In this document: positions 46,157-56,526 of the stretch, in pieces
How the letters are laid out: the number at the start of each line of letters is the position of its first letter
How positions within the stretch are numbered: position 1 is the stretch's first letter
From: Pinus tabuliformis
Lineage: Eukaryota; Streptophyta; Pinopsida; Pinales; Pinaceae
Reading direction: 5' to 3'
Assembly: GCA_031772625.1 (NCBI GenBank)
Contig: CM062820.1
Span: 310,186,840 to 310,250,839, forward strand
Length of the DNA: 64,000 nucleotides
Made by a program: the position numbers and the translations under genes
Notes under the pieces: generated by a model
Told to the model about the DNA's origin: nothing
Databases searched by the model: none
The model's input: only the letters and a program-made list of their open reading frames with translations

Positions 46157-46951
46157 ATGATTATTCTATCCTACAATATTAGGGGACTGGGGGCCGAGCA
46201 TAAATCTTGCTCATTGAAAGGCCTCATACACATGCATCAACCAGACTTGATACTTCTGCAAGAAACTATGATCTCCAGGGAGAGATCATGGGAAATACTT
46301 CTCAACATTTGCCCAGGGTGGCTTGTCAGTGCCACCAGTTCTTGTGGACTCTCTGGTGGTTTAGCGGTGGCTTGGAAGCCATTTAGTTTCAAGCTTATGG
46401 TTTACATGACTCTTGCATGTATTTTATTAACTGGACACTCCCAAGGATCAGCTTCTCGTGTCCGGATTATCAACTGTTATGCACCCTATTTTGGCAGGCA
46501 CATTTTCTAGGACAGGATTTTGGAAATCGGTTTATTGGATCTTCCTTCTCTTATTATGGCTGGCGATCTTAATTTGACAATTGATAATAATGAAGTATGG
46601 GGACATAAGGTGAAATCTGATTCCATGGAGACTTATTTCAAAACTCTCTTTTATGCTCTGTCCCTCCGAGATATTCTTCCATCTAAGATTGTCCCTACCT
46701 GGAGAAATGGACGGATTGGGATTGAATACATCTCTAAACGATTGGACAAATTTCTAGTTAAAGATCATCTGGTCTTTGGTTTGATAGATCTCCATTCTTT
46801 GGTTTTTCCTTCATTTTCTTCGAACCATCTACCTATTTTTCTATCCTGGACAGGGGATACTGGCCGCAAGGCATATCCTTTTAAATTCAACCATTCGTGG
46901 TTGACACACAAGGACTTTATTGATATTGTACACAAGGTTTGGAATGGATAG
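46157..46951 (+). pseudogene. LINE ORF2, apurinic-type endonuclease domain
   Basis: It starts MIILSYNIRGLGAEHK. The domain of the exonuclease-endonuclease-phosphatase family shows LILLQETM with its catalytic Glu, MAGDLNLTIDNNE with the Asp and Asn of the active site, and FSSNHLPIFL with the terminal His. One TAG at 46508-46510 interrupts; the frame then continues to a TAG at 46949. The enzyme nicks target DNA to prime reverse transcription. Confidence 0.88.
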
Positions 46952-49137
46952 TTTTCTACGTTGTGCCCAATGGATCATTTGAGTAATAAACTGCATTGTC
47001 TTAAGCAGGAGGTTCGTAAATGGGTTAAAGAGCAAAGAATTGTCGATTCTCGCAAATTGGAAGCCATTGAAGCCTCTTTGAGCGATATTTTCGATCTAGA
47101 CGATCCTCTGTTCACCTCCAAAGTGCGCAAAAATTAGATATTGGAATTGGAAGCTCAAAAAAGAGATTTATACAAGGCACAGGAAATGGCTTGGAGATTA
47201 AAAATCCGGGCAATTTGGGTTGAAGCTGGAGACAACAATTCAGACATTTTTCACAGATTTGCATCTATGAGGTGGAAGGAAAATGATATTTGGAGCATTA
47301 GTGGAGAAGGGGGTTCTGTTTTCACTTCTCAATCTGATATTGAACAGACCGCTTATCATCATTTCAGAGCTCTTTTCTCTTAAAAAGAACTTTCTTTTAG
47401 AGATCAAATGGACTTTATTAATCATATGCCCTTGATGCTATAGGAGTCTGAGAATGACATTCTGGGAAGGCCTGTTACGATTGAGGAATTACATTCTGTT
47501 CTACATGCCTGCGCCAAGGAAAAGAGTCCCGCGCTGGATGGTTGGGGGGTTGAACTATACATACATTTCTTTGATCTTATGTCACAGTATCTTCTGAATG
47601 CTACGAAAGAGTCTCAGATTAGGGGTTGTGTTTCGGGTGCCATTAACGCTACTTTTGAAGCATTAATACCCAAAAAGAAGAGCTTGGACTCCTTTTTCGA
47701 TTTTCGTCCCATTTCCCTTCGCAACTTTCTCTATAAAATGATTTCTAATCTCATTGCAATCATTTTAAATCTCTTCTTACTGATCATATATCATTGGAGC
47801 AGTTTGGTTTCATAGAGAGGCACCAAATTCAAGATGCAGTGGCCATTGCGTAGGAAGTTTTACATTCTATTAAAGTCAAGAGACATAATGCTTGCCTAAT
47901 GAAGATTGACATTACCAAGGCTTTTGACAGCGTCGACTGGGAATTTCTTAGACTGATTCTTTATAAAATTGGTCTCAATATCCGTAATGCTAACTAGATT
48001 TTGGCTTGTGTATCTTCCACCAATTTTGCAGTGATTATAAATGGTCTCTCTACTGCATTTTTTAAAGCACATCAGGGATTAAGGCAAGGAGGCACTATAT
48101 CCCCCATTACTGTTTATTCTTATCATGGAAACTCTCAGTAGGAAAATCATGGATTTCAGGGACAAAGGCTTGATCATGGGCATCAATATGACTAGACAGA
48201 TCAGTGTTACCCATTTGATTTTTGTTGATGATCTCCTACTTGGTGGAGAGTCTTCTATCACTGAATGGTCGCAATTTCATCATCTTCTTTGGGATATGCT
48301 TTTGGTCTTGTCAAGAATTCCCATAAATCTGAAGTGATTTATGCACAAGTGACTGGGGGTGAGATCGATCAGATTTGTGGTTTATTTGGGATATCTGCAC
48401 GGACAATGGACTCAGGTTTTCAATATTTGGGTTTCCAAATAAAGTCGAATCAGTATAAAATCACTCACTGGAGTTGGATCATAAAAAAATTTGATCTCAA
48501 ATTAAAACATTGGACTTTTAGGTGGCTCTCCATCGAGGGTAGGCTCATTCTAATCAAAGTTGTCCTTCAGTCTTTATCTGTATATTGGATGCATCTCTAT
48601 ATGTTGCCAATGGAGATCATACATAAAATTGATGCAATACTGGCTAGATTTCTTTGGTCTGTTAAAGAGCCATCATGCAAGATCCATCTCGCTAGATTGT
48701 CTCTTTTAGCCAAAGTTGTTGATCAAGGGGGGTGGGGGATCCTGGATACTCTATCTTTTAATAGGGCTCTCATATGCAAAAGTCTGTGGAGAGGACTGTC
48801 GGGTAGGGGTATATGGTCTCAGATCATCAGAGGTAAATATTTGGACTATCAGGATTATGAAGTTTGGATTAAAGGTGGTGCAAAAATCCCCCTCTCATCC
48901 TTATACATCTGGCACAGTATGATGAGACAAAGACATTGGCTATTTGTGGGGCTTTGCTGGGAGGTTGGTAATGGCAGTAGGATTGAGGTTGGATTGGACA
49001 CTGTCAATGGTTTCCAAGGGGTACATATGTTATCTGTCCCGCTCCTTCAACACTTGCATGACAGAGGTATTTTCTTTTATCTCATATTGCTTCTTTTCGA
49101 GCTCATTCTCCTTATTTACAAACTTGGCTCCGAGTAG
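46952..49137 (+). pseudogene. LINE ORF2, reverse transcriptase
   Basis: It continues the endonuclease frame through stops near 47135, 47383 and 47443 to 47815, with FRPISLRNFLYKMISN. A frameshift near 47760 moves it to a frame with KIDITKAFDSVDWEFL and GLRQGGTISP. Another shift leads to the catalytic HLIFVDDLL (about 48211-48237). The C-terminal frame 48265-49137 has FQYLGFQI and WLSIEGRLILIKVVLQS. Motif order and spacing are those of plant LINE RT. Confidence 0.88.
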
Positions 49138-49235
49138 AAGACATTGATCTGTTTGGTCATTTGGCTATAGAGTGGACTCTCTATATTAGATAGATTGAGG
49201 CTGCAGGCATTTTTATCTCAGATGAGATAGATAAG

Positions 49236-49796
49236 ATGAGATGGGTTGGGCAAGTTCATAAGAACCAGATTGTGACCAACGACATTTACAAATCCATTTC
49301 CATCCCAACTAATTTTACAGATGAATACTCCTGGTATCACAAATCTTGGAAATGGAATTTCCCTTTGAAGCTCAAATGTTTCGGATGGTTGGCCTTGAAT
49401 GACAAAATACTCACCTGGAAGAATTTAGCTCGTAGAGGTTTCATTGGACCAAGTATCTGCATGTTGTGCAAGCAAAATTCTGAAGATGTTGATCATCTCT
49501 TTTTGAACTGCCCGGTAGCCACAAAAATTTGGAATTCGGTCCTTAATGTGTTACAGATTGACGAGGATTGGAAACATATTTCACTGTTGGCATGTTTTAA
49601 ACATTGGTTTCTGTCACAACAAGTATTTGGTTCTATGCCTTTCTTCATCATTTGGGGCATATGGCACTGCAGGAATCTTAAGATTTTTGAAGACAAACAA
49701 ATTGATATTAGATACTTTGTCATGGGGATTGTGTCTTATTTTTCTAAGACAGGACCCATGAACCATGTTAAAAAATCTCGACAAGTCATTTTGTAG
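49236..49796 (+). pseudogene. LINE ORF2, zf-RVT region
   Basis: WKWNFPLKLKCFGWLALNDK followed by CMLCKQNSEDVDHLFLNC is the zinc-binding segment typical of plant LINE and RT-like proteins. Its role is unclear, probably nucleic-acid binding. Confidence 0.88.
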
Positions 49797-49817
49797 AAAA
49801 TCTGGAATGAGTATTCA

Positions 49818-50266
49818 ATGGGTTTCTTTGATGGGGCTTGTAAAATTAGACAATGTGGATGTGGTGTACTCATTGTTACTGAACCTGTAAAGCATTATCA
49901 CTTCTGGTGGGAGGGTGGTATGATTCCAATAATAGGGCAGAAATCATCGCACTACGGGGGCTGCTATTTACTGCTAGCTGGCTCAACATCAACACTCTGC
50001 AAATTTTTGGGGACTCTAAAGGATGCATAGATTGGATCAAGGGATTGTCATGTTTCCAACCTCCCCTTCTGGCTTATTGGATGAAGTGCATCCATATCCT
50101 GATAAGATCATTCCAGCACATTGATTTTAATCATATATACAGGGAGCAGAATTACATTGCTGACTTACTCTTTAAAAGAGGCATTTCAACATCCCCTGGG
50201 GTCATACACTACGTTGCATTCAACCGAGATTCCAAATTTGCTTCTAGCACTATTCCTACTTCATAA
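49818..50266 (+). pseudogene. LINE ORF2, RNase H domain
   Basis: Two overlapping frames (49818-50030, 49907-50266) together make a plant RNase H (RVT_3-type). FDGACK gives the first Asp, NRAEIIALRG the Glu, FGDSKGCIDWI the second Asp and YIADLLFKRG the last. A frameshift near 49915 splits it. It is followed by a short 3' untranslated region and an A-rich tail. Confidence 0.88.
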
Positions 50267-50456
50267 ATAAGACTATTATATGATATTTGCTATATTTCCA
50301 TTTTATCTTTTTGTAACTAAACATAAGCTTAACCATGAATGGCAATATTCAATATCTGTTTAAGCGTTTTTTTGTTAATCTTAAATGTATATTTCCAAAC
50401 AAAATTATGTAATTGTACTTTCTTTACTAAATATTAAAGTAGACGTTTTTTAAGAC

Positions 50457-50482
50457 CAAAAAAGAAACAAAAAAAACAAACC
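50457..50482 (+). other. LINE A-rich tail
   Basis: A tract of A interrupted by single C and G just before the right direct repeat. Confidence 0.7.
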
Positions 50483-50485
50483 AAT

Positions 50486-50500
50486 CTAGAATATTCACAT
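50486..50500. repeat. Probable LINE target duplication, right copy
   Basis: CTAGAATATTCACAT, 15 of 15 with 42903-42917. Confidence 0.7.
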
Positions 50501-50585
50501 CTTAAAAACATCTTGCGCGTTTATGTATCCTCGGACGACGAACATCTTAAAAGCATCTTGCTCGTTTATGTATCCTCAGTCTCGT
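50497..50585. repeat. 45-bp tandem duplication
   Basis: ACATCTTAAAA.CATCTTGC.C then GTTTATGTATCCTC in units starting at 50497 and 50542. Confidence 0.88.
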
Positions 50586-51140
50586 CGTCCGTCCGTGGCC
50601 GAAGCCTGAAGAGATGCATAGAAGTGCGTTGTCAATATCAGATCTAAATTAACACGTTGACAAACAATATATTTATAATGCCATAAATAGGTGATAAAGA
50701 ATGAATATTAGAGCATTGAATTAATTAATATTATAATGTTCTAAACATTGTTGTATTTACAGTGATTTACATGATACTATTCCGTCATTATTAGTCGCTG
50801 CTATAGCGTTCGCAAGAGCGTTGATTCTCTATTAATCTGAGTTGACTACTCAGAATATTTAACCAAGGTTTTAGTTAAAAAAACATATTTAAAATTATTT
50901 ATTTTAAGTTGAGTTTTCTGCGATGCCTATAAAGTTTGATTAAATTATGCGGGGTTAGTTTTTCTCAAAAAACTAACACTAAGTTGTAAGTTAGCGTTAA
51001 CCCAGAACATTAATGTTATGGTCTTCAGTGGCAAAAGCCCTATATATTAGCAGTTACATTACAGAGCAATCAAGCGCTTGGACCGAGTCAAGGTCAGATT
51101 ACTGATAGTATGCGTGCATTGTCCCCACCTCGTGTTATAT
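50586..51140. other. Noncoding stretch, no gene seen
   Basis: Nothing recognised. Confidence 0.4.
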
Positions 51141-51197
51141 GGCTAACGAGCTTGGCGCTGAGCGGGCATTTAATGCCCTATAGCAGGCTCGTTAGCC
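51141..51197. repeat. Nested inverted repeat (57-bp hairpin)
   Basis: Outer arms GGCTAACGAGC (51141-51151) and GCTCGTTAGCC (51187-51197) are perfect complements. Inside, GGGCAT (51164-51169) and ATGCCC (51173-51178) form a second perfect stem around TTA. Confidence 0.9.
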
Positions 51198-51420
51198 CTT
51201 GCCTGCGTGCATTCATCTTTCGAATGGAATACCGATAATCCGCAGACCCTATTTGGTTGAATCATATGGACACACCCAGCCCGTAGCAATAAGGTCACAC
51301 CCGCCTGATCAGTTGCAAGAATAGGTCGAAGAGCACGAACTGTACAGCCAGCGCTTACCTTATGCACTACTTTTGATCAGATCTTTGCTTATGTTTTAAT
51401 TAGTGACTTCTGCATCTAAG
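51198..51420. other. Noncoding spacer
   Basis: No gene seen. Confidence 0.4.
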
Positions 51421-51567
51421 TGCACAGCAACAATTGCCACACAAAATATTATTTAGATGCACAGCAACAATTGCCACACAAAATATTATTTAGATGCACA
51501 GCAACAATTGCCACACAAAATATTATTTAGATGCACAGCAACAATTGCCACACAAAATATTATTTGC
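51421..51567. repeat. 37-bp minisatellite, four units
   Basis: Units at 51421, 51458, 51495 and 51532 are identical (TGCACAGCAACAATTGCCAC and 17 more bases) except at the end of the last. It lies just downstream of the zinc-finger gene's stop. Not a CRISPR: units are contiguous without spacers. Confidence 0.97.
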
Positions 51568-51614
51568 GAAGAGGGGTTGTGGAACAGAGGAGGAGGATCC
51601 ATTCGACATCATCA

Positions 51615-52332
51615 TCAAGGTCTCTCTTTCTTGGCGAACACATGGGGGCAGGATGCCCTCCACTCCCGCTCCGGATGGCATCTCATGTGCCCAAACAAAG
51701 CCTTCCAGGATGAAAACTCCTTCCCACATTCAGTGCAGGCACTGGCTTTTTTCGCCAAGAATATGGAATTTGTCTTCTTCGCAACAACAAACTTGTGTTG
51801 CTGCTGTTGCTGATGCTGGCAGCCTGGCGCCATGCACGGTTCTTCCATCTGAAAATTATTTCTCCGCCCCTTGGGATTCCGGCTAAGGGCACAGAAAGCA
51901 GCTTTATAATTCATATTCTTCCCCTTGCCCTAAAGCAGCTTTATAATTCATATTCTTCCCCTTGCCCTCGGACATGACCGTGCTCGTCCCAGAGCTCTCA
52001 TTGTTCCATTCACCAGTCTTGAAGTTCCTCTGCTGATCGTCCACCACATCGGAATCTTCGCTGCATGGACCGGTTCTTCCCTTCGCCTGGGCCAGGCCAG
52101 ATTTCCCATCACAAGCATCCTTCCCTCCCGGATTGTGAACAGTCGAATTGTCCTTATCACCATTCAAGATCCCATAATTTCTTGTGCCTTCCATCAGTTT
52201 TGAAACAGAGCAGGACTCTGCTCGGGCCAGCATCCTCTGGTAACAAAAGAAATGAAATGCGGAATGGGCACCGGCGAGTAATGGAGTGGAACAGTTAGCC
52301 GGTTTTCCTACCAGGACCTTGGACTCTGCCAT
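51615..52332 (-). pseudogene. C2H2 zinc-finger protein gene broken by a 37-bp duplication
   Basis: The minus frame starting at 52332 (MAESKVLVG) runs 142 codons to a stop at 51904. The frame 51914-51615 carries one plant C2H2 finger, CTECGKEFSSWKALFGHMRCH (CX2CX12HX3H), with KALFGH in place of the common QALGGH, followed by PEREWR. The two frames are joined across an exact 37-bp tandem duplication. Removing one copy would place them in a single frame of 226 codons. Such proteins are nuclear DNA-binding factors. Only one finger is present, fewer than typical ZAT proteins. No other stops occur, so inactivation looks recent, or assembly should be checked. Confidence 0.78.
51895..51968. repeat. 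Exact 37-bp tandem duplication in the zinc-finger gene
   Basis: Units 51895-51931 and 51932-51968 are identical (AAAGCAGCTTTATAATTCAT plus 17). The length is not a multiple of three, so it shifts the frame. Confidence 0.96.
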
Positions 52333-52545
52333 CTATCATCAACCAGCGCTGTCTCACTAATGTTATTCTTTGGTCCATACATACAATTTTCCACCTCCTC
52401 CTAATATGGGTGGTGTGAGCAATCGCCAGGAGCACAAGTGAAACCCGAACATAACTCGACATACCAGTGGCACAAGAATAATGTCGAAATCACCCTTAAT
52501 CACCTGTTGTCAGTGAGCATCAACTAATAACGGCTAGTTTTGGAC
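52333..52545. promoter_or_regulatory. Upstream flank of the zinc-finger gene
   Basis: The minus-strand promoter should lie here. No clear TATA box is seen. Confidence 0.3.
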
Positions 52546-52775
52546 AATTCGTCGCAGTTAGTGTTTTGGATGGACTCTGCGGATCCCATCTATTTTTCAA
52601 CGGCAACAATTGTCACACAGTGGCAACAGCTGTGATACACACTGTGTCAACCCCAATTCGTTGCAGTTAGTGCTTCGCTTTGGATGGACTCTGCGGATCC
52701 CATCTATTTTTCAACAGCAATCATTGTCACACACTTGCAACCGTTGTGACACACACTGTGTCAACCCCAACCCCA
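52546..52775. repeat. 109-bp tandem duplication
   Basis: AATTCGT.GCAGTTAGTG at 52546 and 52655, each followed by TGGATGGACTCTGCGGATCC and ATTGTCACACA. The GCAAC...CACA part resembles the 37-bp minisatellite at 51421. Confidence 0.9.
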
Positions 52776-53299
52776 GGGGAATTTCTTTTCGGATAACTTG
52801 CTCATTTTTCGGTAATTATATCGGCAGGGACTACCGCTGCCTACAGATCTGGTTTATAATGCTCTAAACATGGTTGTATTTATCAATTATTTACATGTCT
52901 ATATTTTTCGTTCACATTAACATATTTTCTTTTTGTCACTCTTCGCATTCACTACGGGCACAAGGCCTTCATTTAAGTCACTAGCTTATACTTCTGCCAG
53001 TTGTGGAGAAAAAAGAGAGGCAAAAGAGAACATTTATATTGGGTGTTGGAGCAATATTACGATGAAATTTCAAAGCGATTACTACTGATTATTAGCATGA
53101 CCGATTTTCCAATCTAGCAGTAGTTTATAATGGAGGAAGCTGTGTTGAGAATACAGCAGCTTTGTTGAGCACAGCTGAGAATACAGCAGCTGTGTTGAGA
53201 AATAGTGTGCGGAGAGGGAGATGTATGTTGTGTTGAGAATATATGCTTGTATAAAAAGTTTTCATTGTTCCTCTAAGTTTTGTGCTGCGAAAATCAAAT
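52776..53299. other. Noncoding stretch with short repeats
   Basis: GTGTTGAGAATACAGCAGCT-type units recur near 53142-53205. No gene seen. Confidence 0.5.
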
Positions 53300-53322
53300 T
53301 AGAAAGAAAGAAAGAAAGAAAT
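53300..53322. repeat. (GAAA)n microsatellite
   Basis: AGAAAGAAAGAAAGAAAGAA. Confidence 0.92.
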
Positions 53323-53360
53323 TATTTTAACGTCTATGGGACTAAAAATAGCCTAAAAGC

Positions 53361-53530
53361 ATACTGTATTGTAGCTATTAATCTTGTTTCTACAGTTATT
53401 TATTAATCTCATTTCATTAAAAACAAAAATTATCAAATTATAAATAGTAAAAGCAAATTATACTGTATTGTAGCTATTAATCTTGTTTCTACCGTTATTT
53501 ATTAATCTCATTTCATTAAAAACAAAAATT
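53361..53530. repeat. 99-bp tandem duplication
   Basis: ATACTGTATTGTAGCTATTA at 53361 and 53460, almost identical through CATTAAAAACAAAAAT. Confidence 0.94.
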
Positions 53531-53981
53531 TATACATAATATGATTTAAGTCAATTGGAACATATGTGACCTTTACTAATTTACCATTTCTGTGATTCAT
53601 ATTGTTATTCAGAATTAATCTAATAATATAATGAATCCAAAAGACATTCTGAATAATACATGACATTTATTAAATAAAATTAACTTGTTTAAATAAAATA
53701 AATTAAACTTATGTTTACTATTGATGTGGGTTTATGCGAAATAATTTTGGAAAAAAGGTGGAGGCTGTGAAATAATGCATTAACCCAGTATTTTTGTGAA
53801 GCCACCAACAGCGCTGGGAGACGACTCTAGTTTGAGCAGGGACTGAAGAAGAAAATCGGCATCGCGCAAAGGAAGAAAACCACGTCGGGGCACCGGAACT
53901 TGCGCGCATCGCCGAGAATCAAATCTAGCATCGGGTGGCAAGGGTTCGAGCCTTGGCAAACGAAACCACAAGGAGTGGGCT
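53531..53981. other. Noncoding stretch upstream of MOB1
   Basis: No gene recognised; GC content rises after 53770. Confidence 0.4.
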
Positions 53982-54230
53982 GCCAGGGTTTTATTTTTAT
54001 ACTCTGCTGAATTACATTTGTAAAGTCGAATTTCAACGAACCTGCGCAGATAGACAACTTTATTCACCTTGTTGTTCGAGTTTGAAATTAAGCTAGGGTT
54101 TTGGCGGCCAGGGCTTTATTTTTATACTCTGCTGAATTACATTTGCAAAGTCGAATTTCAACGAACCTGCCGTAGAGAGACAACTTTATTCACCTTGTTG
54201 TTTGAGTTTGAGATTAAGCTATGGTTTGAT
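53982..54230. repeat. 125-bp tandem duplication upstream of MOB1
   Basis: GCCAGGGTTTTATTTTTATA at 53982 and GCCAGGGCTTTATTTTTATA at 54107, each followed by CTCTGCTGAATTACATTTG and TTATTCACCTTGTTGTT. It lies in the presumed promoter of MOB1. Confidence 0.93.
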
Positions 54231-54483
54231 TTGTAATTCATCGAATTGGGGCTGAATTGGTTCGAAAAACCCCGAGATTGGGCGAATTTTGATTTTCAAG
54301 CAAAAAAATGCGCCGAATGCGGTGACTCAGGATCGGAGGCAAATAGGAAGAGTAGGGCAAATAAGAAGAATAAGACGAGTCGCTTTTCGTGGCATTGAAA
54401 GGAAATAGCAGAGAGAAACCTGAGTAGGCAAGCGCGAAGAAAAATATATTACAGACTCTGTCGTCACGGCCTCCTTTCGCGCC
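54231..54483 (+). promoter_or_regulatory. Presumed MOB1 promoter and 5' leader
   Basis: The sequence up to the ATG is moderately GC-rich. ATATATTACAG at 54446-54456 could be a splice acceptor of a leader intron. No certain TATA box. Confidence 0.35.
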
Positions 54484-55013
54484 ATGAGCCTCTTCGGCTT
54501 GGGCAGGTACACCTTTGTGCTTGTTGGGGTCTTTTAATTTCAATGATTCTTTGGATTTTTAATGAAATTTGTTTGAGATGAACATTTTTTTTAAAAAATG
54601 ATCGGAGTCCCGATCCATGTATTAGCGAAAGCTTTTGAAAAGAATTCAAACAATTTTAAGAGGAATTGCTCGGAAATATGTGATCTAGGGTGTTTTACAC
54701 GTCCGTTAGAGTAATCGTCAGTCACTAATTTCAAATTGTTTATAAAATTGAAGTTTCGAATTCAGGCTCCAGATTTTGTTTGGGTGATGTTGAAAAGAAC
54801 ATTTATGAACCTACTTTGGAAATCTGTATTAGAAAGCCAGTTGTCAAGACTCCTGTGGTTTCTGAATGGATTTTGTAATATTTTCTTATTTTTCAATACT
54901 AAGTTTTATTATCTTCATGATATAATTTCGAGTCTCAACTCGTAAGAATTTATGTGTTGGACAGGAATCAACGGACATTCCGCCCTAAGAAAAGTGCTCC
55001 TTCAGGAAGTAAG
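54484..55013 (+). CDS. MOB1: MOB1-type kinase activator, first two coding exons (partial gene)
   Basis: Exon 1 is 54484-54506 (ATG in GCGCCATGAG) and encodes MSLFGLG plus two bases of the next codon. The donor is GTACAC at 54507 and the acceptor GGACAG ends at 54964. Exon 2 is 54965-55013, completing Arg and then reading NQRTFRPKKSAPSGSK, with donor GTGTGT at 55014. Joined, these are the conserved N-terminus of plant MOB1A/MOB1B. The known protein is about 215 residues; it binds and activates NDR/LATS-type kinases (SIK1 in Arabidopsis) in a Hippo-like pathway controlling growth and division. The next conserved residues (GA.LRKHIDATLG) are not found up to the window end, so the rest lies to the right. 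Both splice junctions keep the frame and nothing suggests inactivation. Confidence 0.88.
54507..54964 (+). other. MOB1: MOB1 intron 1
   Basis: 458 bp, GT...AG, T-rich. Confidence 0.85.
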
Positions 55014-55494
55014 GTGTGTTTTCTCGTGTTCCTCATTATAGCTTTACATGGACGTCACTTGCTTACATAGAGAAGTGAGCTTTTGGATTTCAACTATGTT
55101 GCAATTACCCATGAATGTGTTGTACCGTAGACAATTGAAATCTGTCGCATCCTGTAACTTCATTAAAGCTCCAATCTATTTTTTATCATTACTGAGAACC
55201 TGTTGATTTGCTGCGAGTTATGAGCATGTAAACATGCACGTTCATTCCTTCTTTAATGTTGTGTGGACATGCACGTTCTCAGCCAAAAATTCTCCCTTAT
55301 TTCATCTTGTTTATAATGATAATTTTCATCTATGAGCACCACACATGCTGCAATACGCCTTAACATCGATGTAATATACGTCAACATAGAACTCAATGGG
55401 CTTAAATAGGGTTCCAGTAGAGTTGAATAAAACTAAAAACTAATTAAAGTCTAGAGGAATTTTGGAAAATAATATCAGTTAAACAAAGAGGTGG

Positions 55495-55499
55495 ATAAC
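55495..55499. repeat. Target duplication ATAAC (left, imperfect)
   Basis: Right flank is ATAAT (62612-62616), four of five bases matching. Confidence 0.65.
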
Positions 55500-55803
55500 T
55501 GATCTAGGAGGATCTTCAAAATGCTCAAAATTCAACAGTCTCAGATGCTCATGAAACCAGCGCGAAGTCAAAGAGCTTGTCGCGCTGATTCCAATGGTAT
55601 GTTCAGTTTTCAAAATGGCCTTTGTATGAGGAAGAAAACACACTCTGAAATTTTTCCCAAACAGGGAAAAAATGGGCCAGAGCAGGCCAAGTGGCAGTTG
55701 CAGAACAGGGCACATGGCAGTCTATAGCAGGGCACGTGGCAGTGTCACAGTAGGGCACGTGGTAGTCAAGTCAAGTCAAGTCAAATCTGCAAGTCAAACC
55801 TCC

Positions 55804-55866
55804 AAGGTGTGGGTCGAACCGGCGACCACGACAATCACAATACATAACTTTACCAACGGACCACAC
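55804..55866 (-). other. tRNA-like segment, antisense within the LTR
   Basis: On the minus strand TGGTCCGTTGGT (A-box-like) is followed by GGTTCGACCC (B box), with GTGTGG and CCACAC at the ends able to pair as an acceptor stem. The counterpart in the 3' LTR is 61409-61470, with mutated boxes. It looks like a tRNA-derived sequence carried in the LTR. Confidence 0.5.
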
Positions 55867-56516
55867 ATGTCATTTGTTTTAACATGGGCGCATATAAATG
55901 TATGTTATGTGGTTATGTGGGGGAAGGGTTGGTGGAGCCTGCCATATCTGGCGGCCCCGCCAAACCCAAAGTTGGTAAGCGGCGGTCCAAACATAGTAGC
56001 TATACACCAACATGTCACAACTATTGCGCATATACCGAAGTTTATAACCAAACGCCACAGGGGATTCACATAAATCACCGGAAGTCTTATGTTAAGACTA
56101 TGGGTATAACCATATATCAAACGTGGCCACAGCGCAGAGTCCAATGTCAAATATGGCGTGCAGGAAGTTATTACAAATATCCGCTAGTTCAATTATAAAC
56201 TATATACCATATATAATGCCACGGGTTGATACATGTGTTGCCGCCGTTCTAAAGTTTCAAACCATATGTTAAATATGGTTGAGCCCATCACCGTTGGGGA
56301 TATGTTAAAACTATATGATATAGTTTTATACTATATATGAAATACATGTATCCGGCGGTCCAATGGTTTTCAACCATATAACATTTTGTTAAAACTATAT
56401 GGATGCGTTGAACTGTGTAATACTATGTATTACAATGTTGTTACAACAATTTGCTATGTATTGTCAAGCCATACCCGAGAGGCCCACGGGTTTGACCCCG
56501 AGACCTGCCCGTGGAT

Positions 56517-56526
56517 CTATAAAAGG
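56517..56526 (+). promoter_or_regulatory. LTR TATA box
   Basis: CTATAAAAGG; the second LTR has TATAAAAGG at 62131-62139. Confidence 0.75.

Larger units (their letters stand above)
42918..50485 (+). mobile_element. LINE with endonuclease, reverse transcriptase and RNase H, inactive
   Basis: The coding part (44846-50266) is a plant L1-type LINE: ORF1 with DUF4283, then ORF2 with endonuclease, reverse transcriptase, a zf-RVT zinc region and RNase H. The 3' end is an A-rich tail at about 50457-50482. A 15-bp exact direct repeat brackets 42918-50485, giving about 7.6 kb and implying an unusually long 5' region of nearly 2 kb. If that repeat is coincidental the 5' end lies nearer 44.5 kb. Stops and frameshifts occur throughout. 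Confidence 0.82.

Noticed and set aside
51421-51567. Four identical 37-bp units suggesting a CRISPR array
   Set aside because: No spacers between units, and the DNA is eukaryotic.
54238-54649. Minus-strand frames overlapping MOB1 exon 1
   Set aside because: Antisense to the spliced MOB1 start; no homology or motif.
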